Assembly: GCF_902497775.2 (NCBI RefSeq)
Contig: NZ_OZ024668.1
Coordinates: forward strand, 4,510,326-4,574,325
Length of the DNA: 64,000 bases
Source of the DNA: Pseudomonas fluorescens
Lineage (GTDB): Bacteria; Pseudomonadota; Gammaproteobacteria; Pseudomonadales; Pseudomonadaceae
Reading direction: 5' to 3'
Position 1 is the stretch's first letter. Every line of letters starts with the position of its first letter. The notes under the pieces are model-generated. The model was not told the origin of the DNA and did not search any database. It saw only the letters and a list, made by a program, of their open reading frames with translations. A program made the translations under genes and the position numbers. Shown here piece by piece: positions 58,618 through 64,000 of the stretch.

Positions 58618-59175
58618 ATGTCCGAGCATCATCAGTTCATTTTCCCCCGCTATCGCCACCTGCCCGCAGCGGACTGGAAAGCCCTGGAGCGACAGCTGCT
58701 GGCGCTGGGCTGGCTGGAGTCCGCCGCGGCCGATGCCGTGGATGAAACCGGCGACAGCGACGCCAGCCTCTGGTGCAGCCCGCTGTACCGGCCGAGTGCC
58801 GAGCTGTTCCAGCGTCTAGGGATCGAGCCTGACCCTGAGCAGGTCGTGCGCCTGTTTGAATTCGAGCGCGGCCAGCCGTTCGTCTGCGCGGGCGAGAACT
58901 TCACCCTGCCCGCGCAGTACCAGCAAGCGCAGGTGGACGAGGAAACCTTCATGCAGTTCATGGACGACGCCATCCAAGCGCCGCACACGACATGGCTCAA
59001 CCCGGTCGATGGCAGCGCCTGTTACCTGATGGACCTGAACTGGGACTTCAGCTTCAGCGTTGGCGAGCAAGTACTGCGCAGCGACCGCCTGAACCGCGCC
59101 GAGGCCGAACGCCTGGCGGCGCTGATCGGCGAGTTGGCCGGGCAGCCGATGAGCTGCGCCCACCGGCATCGCTGA
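58618..59175 (+). CDS. Conserved hypothetical protein
   Basis: A 185-residue acidic cytoplasmic protein (MSEHHQFIFPRYRHLPAADW). It has no signal, membrane segment or motif I recognise. AGAGG lies eight bases before ATG 58618; an ATG six codons upstream is possible. It is convergent with the fosmidomycin-type exporter, 6 bp apart. Function unknown. Confidence 0.72.
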   Translation: MSEHHQFIFPRYRHLPAADWKALERQLLALGWLESAAADAVDETGDSDASLWCSPLYRPSAELFQRLGIEPDPEQVVRLFEFERGQPFVCAGENFTLPAQYQQAQVDEETFMQFMDDAIQAPHTTWLNPVDGSACYLMDLNWDFSFSVGEQVLRSDRLNRAEAERLAALIGELAGQPMSCAHRHR

Positions 59176-59181
59176 ACGGCC

Positions 59182-60399
59182 TCAGCGCTTGGCGGTGGCC
59201 GGCAGGAGGATCGCCAGCAGGCCGAACAGCGGCAGGTACGAGCACAGGCTGTAGACGTACTCGATGCCCTTGAGGTCGGCCAGATAACCCAGCGCCGCCG
59301 CACCGATGCCGCCAAAACCGAACATCAGGCCGAAGAAGATCCCGGCGATCATGCCGACGTTGCCCGGCACCAGTTCCTGGGCATACACGACAATGGCCGA
59401 GAACGCCGAAGCGAGGATGAAGCCGATGATCACACTGAGCACGCTGGTCCAGAACAGGTCGACATACGGCAGCAACAGGGTGAACGGCGCCACGCCGAGG
59501 ATCGAGAACCAGATCACCGCCTTGCGCCCAATGCGGTCACCGATCGGTCCGCCGAAGAAGGTCCCGGCCGCTACCGCGCCGAGGAACAGAAACAAATGCA
59601 GCTGCGAGCTGGCCACCGAGAGATCGAACTTCTCGATCAGGTAGAAGGTGAAGTAGCTGGTGAAGCTGGACATGTAGAAGTACTTGGAGAACACCAGCAG
59701 CCCCAGCACCACCAGGGCACCGATCACCCGCTGGCGGGAAAGGCCATGGGTGGCGCGCTGGCCCTGCTTGGCCTTGAACAGGTTCAGGTGTTCCCGGTAC
59801 CAGCGGCTCAGGCCATAGGTGACCAGCACGGCGCAGACCGCAAACAGACCGAACCACACCACATTGCCCTGGCCGAAGGGAATGATGATCGCCGCCGCCA
59901 GCAACGGGCCGAAGGCGGAGCCGGCGTTGCCGCCGACCTGGAAGCTCGATTGCGCCAGGCCAAAGCGCCCGCCTGAAGCCAGCCGGGCGATACGCGAAGT
60001 TTCCGGGTGGAAGGTCGACGAGCCGATGCCCACCAGCGCCGCGGCCAGCAGTATCATCGGGAAGCTACCGACATAAGCGAGCATGACAATGCCCACCAGG
60101 GTGCACAGGGTGCCCAGCGGCAGCAGGTTCGGCATCGGCTTGCGGTCGGTGTAGAAGCCGACCCACGGCTGCAGCAACGAGGCGGTGATCTGGAAGGTCA
60201 AAGTGATCATCCCGACCTGGGTGAAGGTCAGGCCGTAGTTGGCCTTGAGCAGCGGATAGATCGACGGCAGCACCGACTGGATCAGGTCGTTGATCAAGTG
60301 CGCCAGGGCACAGGCAGCGATGATGCGCATCACCAGCGGGCTGCTCTGGGCAGGCGCGGCGCTTGCGGTTGAAGTGGACGAGGCACTGCTCACAGCCAT
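59182..60399 (-). CDS. fsr: Fosmidomycin resistance-type MFS transporter
   Basis: A 405-residue permease with 12 helices. The segment ALAHLINDLIQSVLPSIYPLLKANYGLTFTQVG near residue 33 is characteristic of the Fsr group, as is STFHPETSRIARLASGGRFGLAQS near 130. Family members export fosmidomycin and related compounds. ATG 60399 follows a GGAAG; an upstream frame adds 11 residues without better support. It is divergent from the sigma-factor gene. Confidence 0.88.
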   Translation of the reverse strand: MAVSSASSTSTASAAPAQSSPLVMRIIAACALAHLINDLIQSVLPSIYPLLKANYGLTFTQVGMITLTFQITASLLQPWVGFYTDRKPMPNLLPLGTLCTLVGIVMLAYVGSFPMILLAAALVGIGSSTFHPETSRIARLASGGRFGLAQSSFQVGGNAGSAFGPLLAAAIIIPFGQGNVVWFGLFAVCAVLVTYGLSRWYREHLNLFKAKQGQRATHGLSRQRVIGALVVLGLLVFSKYFYMSSFTSYFTFYLIEKFDLSVASSQLHLFLFLGAVAAGTFFGGPIGDRIGRKAVIWFSILGVAPFTLLLPYVDLFWTSVLSVIIGFILASAFSAIVVYAQELVPGNVGMIAGIFFGLMFGFGGIGAAALGYLADLKGIEYVYSLCSYLPLFGLLAILLPATAKR

Positions 60400-60493
60400 G
60401 ACAAAAGCTTCCATCCGGTGGGCGGGATCCAATTATCCAGAAATCGTTAGCAAGCGCACTATTCTTTTCGACCAACGTGCTTTTGACGTACTT

Positions 60494-60512
60494 GTTAATA
60501 ATTCTCAATAAC
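60494..60512 (+). promoter_or_regulatory. Fur box upstream of the ECF sigma gene
   Basis: A 19-bp partly palindromic site containing TAATAATTCTCA, close to the Pseudomonas Fur consensus. A TTGACG -35-like element is 6 bp upstream, so bound Fur would block this promoter when iron is plentiful. Confidence 0.7.
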
Positions 60513-60573
60513 GTTAGCATCGACGGCGTTTTCACAGACTCCACTGCCTGCCTATCCGAGGCCCGCACACACC

Positions 60574-61095
60574 ATGTCCGATGACCAGGACAATCGCAGC
60601 CTGTCGCTGCTCTATCAGCATCACCGCAGTGAACTGCTGGCCTTCCTGACCCGCCGCGTGCGTTGTCGGGAAACCGCCCGCGACCTGCTGCAGGACGCCT
60701 TCGTCCGGTTGATGCACAGTGAGCGTGGCGAGGTTGGCAACCTGCGGGCCTTTTTGTACCGCATCGCCAACAACCTGAGCATCGACCATGCTCGGCGCAG
60801 CCAGGTACGCGGGGTCAATGACGAGCAGGCGCTGGAGCAACTGCTCAACGAAACCTCACCCGAGCGCAGTGCCGTGGCCGGAAACACCCTTGACCATCTC
60901 GAACGGCTGATCGACGGCCTGCCCTCGCCGACCCGCGAGGTGTTTTTGCTCGCCCGGGTCGAGCAATTAAGCTACAAGGACATCGGCGCGCGCCTGGGGC
61001 TCGACCCGCGCGCGGTCGAGCGTCATCTGAACAAAGCCCTGAGCCATTGCGCCGCGGCTGCCCTGCATAACCGAAACAAGACTGACCTGCCATGA
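60574..61095 (+). CDS. ECF sigma factor, FecI-like
   Basis: A 173-residue iron-starvation sigma factor with region 2 at about 10-80 (LLQDAFVRLM, FLYRIANNLSIDHARR) and region 4 at about 115-160 (REVFLLARVEQLSYKDIGARLGL). It would direct transcription of the adjacent TonB receptor gene when released by the FecR-like protein. The stop overlaps the FecR start (ATGA). Preceded by a Fur box. Confidence 0.93.
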   Translation: MSDDQDNRSLSLLYQHHRSELLAFLTRRVRCRETARDLLQDAFVRLMHSERGEVGNLRAFLYRIANNLSIDHARRSQVRGVNDEQALEQLLNETSPERSAVAGNTLDHLERLIDGLPSPTREVFLLARVEQLSYKDIGARLGLDPRAVERHLNKALSHCAAAALHNRNKTDLP

Positions 61096-62033
61096 ACCCA
61101 TCGCCAACCTCCACCCATCCGAACGAACCTGGCGACCGGGAACAGCAAGCCCTGGACTGGTTCACCCGGCTACGCGCCGACGACCTCAGCCTCGAACAGC
61201 GCCAGGCCTTCGAGCACTGGCGCCAGACGCCCGAAAACGCCCGGACCTTTGCCGAGGTCGAGTTGTTCTGGCAACAGCTGGAGCTGCCGGCACGGCGCCT
61301 GCACAAGCTCGAACGCCGCGCCGCGCCTCGCTCCTGGGGCGGCTGGGCAGTGGCGGCCAGCGTCTTGCTGATCAGCGGCCTGGTAATGCTGCAACTGCCG
61401 TTGCTGCAGCGCCTGAACAGCGATGTCGCCACCGCCGTTGGCGAACGCCGGCAGATCCAGCTGGCCGATGGCTCGCGGCTGACCCTCGACAGCGCCAGCG
61501 CCGTCGATGTCGACCTGCGCGGCCCGGTGCGCACGCTGCGCCTGGTGCAAGGGCAAATGTTCATCGAGGTCACCCACGATGGCCGGCCTTTCATCGTCGA
61601 CATCGATGATGCCCAGGTCCAGGTGCTGGGTACGCGGTTCTCGGTCAGCCGTGGCCGCGATCACGATGAAGTGGTGCTGCTCAAGGGCAAGGTCGAGGTC
61701 AGCAGCGCCGGCGACAAACGCATGCTCGCTCCCGGTGAACGCGTGACCCTCAGCGGCAGCCGCCTGGATCAGGTCGAGAAGGTCGATGCCGAACGCCTGC
61801 TGGCCTGGCGCGAGGGGCAACTTCGGGTCCGCGAGGTGCCGTTGCGCCAGGTCCTGGAACAGCTTGCCGAGTACCAGGGCAGCCGCCTGCTGTACATCGA
61901 TGAACAGGTTGGCCGACGCTCGGTCAGCGGCAGCTTCAACCTCGACCAGGCCGGTAGTGCCATCGATGCCCTGGCACGCAATCAGAACCTGAGCGTGAGC
62001 AACCTGGCCGGACAATGGATCATCGTGCGCTAA
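61092..62033 (+). CDS. FecR-family anti-sigma factor/transducer
   Basis: A 313-residue inner-membrane protein. A cytoplasmic DUF4880 domain (about 15-60, ALDWFTRLRADDLSLEQRQAFEHWR) binds the sigma factor; a single helix lies near 85-105; the periplasmic FecR domain (about 110-205) follows; and a C-terminal STN-like part (about 240-313) contacts the receptor. It transmits the ferric-siderophore signal from the receptor to the FecI-like sigma factor. Confidence 0.93.
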   Translation: MNPSPTSTHPNEPGDREQQALDWFTRLRADDLSLEQRQAFEHWRQTPENARTFAEVELFWQQLELPARRLHKLERRAAPRSWGGWAVAASVLLISGLVMLQLPLLQRLNSDVATAVGERRQIQLADGSRLTLDSASAVDVDLRGPVRTLRLVQGQMFIEVTHDGRPFIVDIDDAQVQVLGTRFSVSRGRDHDEVVLLKGKVEVSSAGDKRMLAPGERVTLSGSRLDQVEKVDAERLLAWREGQLRVREVPLRQVLEQLAEYQGSRLLYIDEQVGRRSVSGSFNLDQAGSAIDALARNQNLSVSNLAGQWIIVR

Positions 62034-62136
62034 GCCTATAAAAAATTATTTGCCACGCGTGCGGTAATTGCCGCTTCTGCTGCGTCACACCTCCACATAA
62101 GAAGCATTATCGTTTGTATTCTCTGGGGGAGGACAC

Positions 62137-64000
62137 ATGCAGTACCCACGCGATTTCGTATTCCGTCGTCAACCGCTGGCCCGCGCCATCCTGGCGGCCA
62201 GCCTGTTTTCCGTAACCCTGGGCCTGCCGGTGCAGGCCGCCGAGTCTGCCCAGACCCAGGCCCAGTCGCAGGACTTCAACATCCCGGCGCAGCCCCTGGC
62301 CGATGCCCTGGACCAGTTCAGCGCCCAGACCGGGCTACAGGTGATCTACGACGCCAACCAACTGAGCGGGCGTTCGTCCCCCGGCGCCAAGGGGCGCATG
62401 AGCCCGACCCAGGCGCTGCAGGCCCTGACCGCCGGCAGCAATGCACGCCTGAGCCAGCCGAACACCAGCAGCTTTGTCATCGACCTGCCGATGGAACTGG
62501 GTAGCGCCCTGCAACTGGATGCCGTGAGCATTTCCGGCAAGGCGCCGGGCTCCACCACCGAAGGCACCGGGCTGTACACCACCTACTCCTCCAGCAGCTC
62601 GACGCGACTCAACCTCACCCCGCAGGAAACCCCGCAGTCGCTGACCGTGATGACCCGCCAGCGCCTGGATGACCAGCGCCTGACCAACCTCAGCGATGCC
62701 CTGGAAGCGACCCCCGGAGTGATTGTCGTACGCGACGGCCTGGGTGCCGAGACCGACAGCTACTACTCGCGCGGCTTTGTCATCCAGAACTACGAGATCG
62801 ACGGCGTGCCGACCGTCACGCGGATGGACAACTACACCCAGAGCATGGCGATGTACGACCGCATCGAGATCGTGCGCGGCGCCAGCGGCCTGATCAGCGG
62901 CATGGGCAACCCGTCGGCGACCATCAACCTGATCCGCAAACGGCCGACCGCCGAGGGCCAGGCCAGCGTCACCGGCTCGGCGGGCACCTGGGACCGCTAT
63001 GGCACAGGCTTCGACGTCTCCGGGCCGCTGACCGAAAGCGGCAACGTGCGTGGCCGCCTGGTCGCCGACTACAAGACCGAAGGCGCCTGGGTTGACCGCT
63101 ACAAGCTGGAAAGCCAGCTGCTCTATGGCATCACCGAGTTCGACCTGAGCGAAGACACCCTGCTGACTATGGGCTTCAGCTACCAACGCACTGACGTCGA
63201 CTCGCCGCTGCGTACTGGCTTGCCAACCCGCTTCAGCACCGGCGAACGCAGCAACCTCAAGCGTTCGATCAACATGGCTCCGGACTGGTCCTACAACGAC
63301 CATGAACAGACCAGTTATTTCGCTTCGGTCGAGCAGCAACTGGGCAACGGCTGGAGCGGCAAGATCGAGTACAGCCATTCCGAGAACAAGTTCGACGAAG
63401 TGTTCGGCTTCCTCATGGGCGACCTGCAGCCCGACGGCAGCGGCCTGAGCCAGTTGCCGACGCGGTTTTCCGGCACACCGCGCCAGGACAACCTGGACCT
63501 GTACCTGACCGGCCCGTTCAGCCTGTTCGGTCGCGAGCATGAACTGATCGGCGGCGTGACCCTGTCCAAGTACAACGAAAACGTACCGAGTTGGGGCGGC
63601 TGGCGCTATGACTACAACGCAACGCCCGGCGCGTCGGTCGACAACATCTTCGACTGGGACGGCAAGCAGCCCAAGCCGGACTGGACCATCAGCGGCAAAT
63701 CCTCGATGGAAGAAACCCAGTACGCCGCCTACCTCACCTCGCGCCTGCACCTGACCGACGACCTCAACCTGATACTCGGCAGCCGGGTGATCGACTGGAA
63801 GCGTGACACCGAAGATCGCCCTTACGGCGGCGAAAAAACCGAGGTCAATCGCAAGGAAACGGGGGTCTTCATCCCTTATGCCGGGGTGGTCTACGACCTT
63901 GATGAAACCTGGGCGCTGTATGCCAGCTATACCAAGATCTTCAACCCGCAAGCCTCTTGGGTCACCGACGAGAACAACAAGCCGCTCGATCCGATGCAGG
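62137..64000 (+). CDS. TonB-dependent ferric-siderophore receptor with signalling domain (partial, 3' end beyond window)
   Basis: The first 621 residues of a transducing receptor, open in frame to the window edge. The signal peptide ends near VQAA. The N-terminal STN signalling domain (about 46-118: FNIPAQPLADALDQFSAQTG, VIYDANQLSG) contacts the FecR-like protein. The plug domain (about 150-275) contains TPQSLTVMTRQRLDDQ and VRGASGLISGMGNPSATINLIRKRP. Barrel strands follow. GGGGGAGGA lies before ATG 62137. It imports a ferric hydroxamate or pyoverdine-like chelate; the ligand is not evident. Expression probably depends on the FecI-like sigma encoded 1 kb upstream. Confidence 0.93.
   Translation, partial: MQYPRDFVFRRQPLARAILAASLFSVTLGLPVQAAESAQTQAQSQDFNIPAQPLADALDQFSAQTGLQVIYDANQLSGRSSPGAKGRMSPTQALQALTAGSNARLSQPNTSSFVIDLPMELGSALQLDAVSISGKAPGSTTEGTGLYTTYSSSSSTRLNLTPQETPQSLTVMTRQRLDDQRLTNLSDALEATPGVIVVRDGLGAETDSYYSRGFVIQNYEIDGVPTVTRMDNYTQSMAMYDRIEIVRGASGLISGMGNPSATINLIRKRPTAEGQASVTGSAGTWDRYGTGFDVSGPLTESGNVRGRLVADYKTEGAWVDRYKLESQLLYGITEFDLSEDTLLTMGFSYQRTDVDSPLRTGLPTRFSTGERSNLKRSINMAPDWSYNDHEQTSYFASVEQQLGNGWSGKIEYSHSENKFDEVFGFLMGDLQPDGSGLSQLPTRFSGTPRQDNLDLYLTGPFSLFGREHELIGGVTLSKYNENVPSWGGWRYDYNATPGASVDNIFDWDGKQPKPDWTISGKSSMEETQYAAYLTSRLHLTDDLNLILGSRVIDWKRDTEDRPYGGEKTEVNRKETGVFIPYAGVVYDLDETWALYASYTKIFNPQASWVTDENNKPLDPMQ

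Noticed and set aside
62335-63951. 538-codon minus-strand frame
   Set aside because: Shadow of the TonB receptor gene, whose plus-strand frame is open to the window end and carries STN, plug and barrel features.

Overview
The window is a stretch of Pseudomonas chromosome, most likely from the P. putida / P. fluorescens side of the genus. The evidence is high GC, dense short-spaced operons, three GCGGGC-type REP inverted pairs, and gene orders that I recall from P. aeruginosa PAO1 (mqoB to ychF, about PA4640-PA4673) and P. putida KT2440 (PP_0719-PP_0767). These homologies come from memory, not from a search.

Layout. (1) 1-4128, minus strand: a sigma-54 activator, an ABC exporter and a cut-off subtilase overlap end to end. 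They look like the maturation and regulatory end of a quinohemoprotein amine dehydrogenase (qhp/pea) locus. (2) 4247-12466: a large MalT/LAL-type LuxR regulator, a DUF1329 + DUF1302 envelope pair and an AlkK-like acyl-CoA ligase, a module linked to medium-chain alcohol/acid use. (3) 12.6-24.5 kb: LysE exporter, quinone reductase + MerR, 2-hydroxyacid dehydrogenase, rsmC, a manganese riboswitch with a UPF0016 exporter, M48 lipoprotein protease, chemoreceptor, SRAP protein with two small partners, acyltransferase and small conserved proteins. (4) 25-50 kb: conserved core block with mqo, hpt, upp-uraA, hemH, a light-response/photolyase cluster, pagL, hemA-prfA-prmC-moeB-murI, TPR lipoprotein-lolB-ispE-tRNA-Gln-prs-rplY-pth-ychF. 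(5) About 50.1-56.1 kb: a small mobile island. It has a tyrosine integrase cut by an IS3-family element, a standalone HNH nuclease, and a plasmid-like replicon: AlpA regulator, two antisense-type stem-loops, a coupled leader peptide, RepA, then a gene-free probable origin. (6) 56.3-64 kb: PPK2, two MFS transporters, and a Fur-controlled FecI/FecR/TonB-receptor signalling system running off the right edge.

How the parts work together. The cluster at 31.3-37.6 kb reads as a photo-oxidative stress regulon. A MerR regulator without a B12-binding motif lies with a photolyase and a TudS-like protein, and two intergenic regions there carry the same TGTACA-type direct repeat with 18-bp periodicity. 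The most unusual part is the island replicon. It carries on the chromosome the parts used for copy control by IncFII/IncI-type plasmids: two hairpins with identical six-base UUGGCG loops in the rep mRNA sense, then a leader ORF whose stop codon overlaps the repA start.
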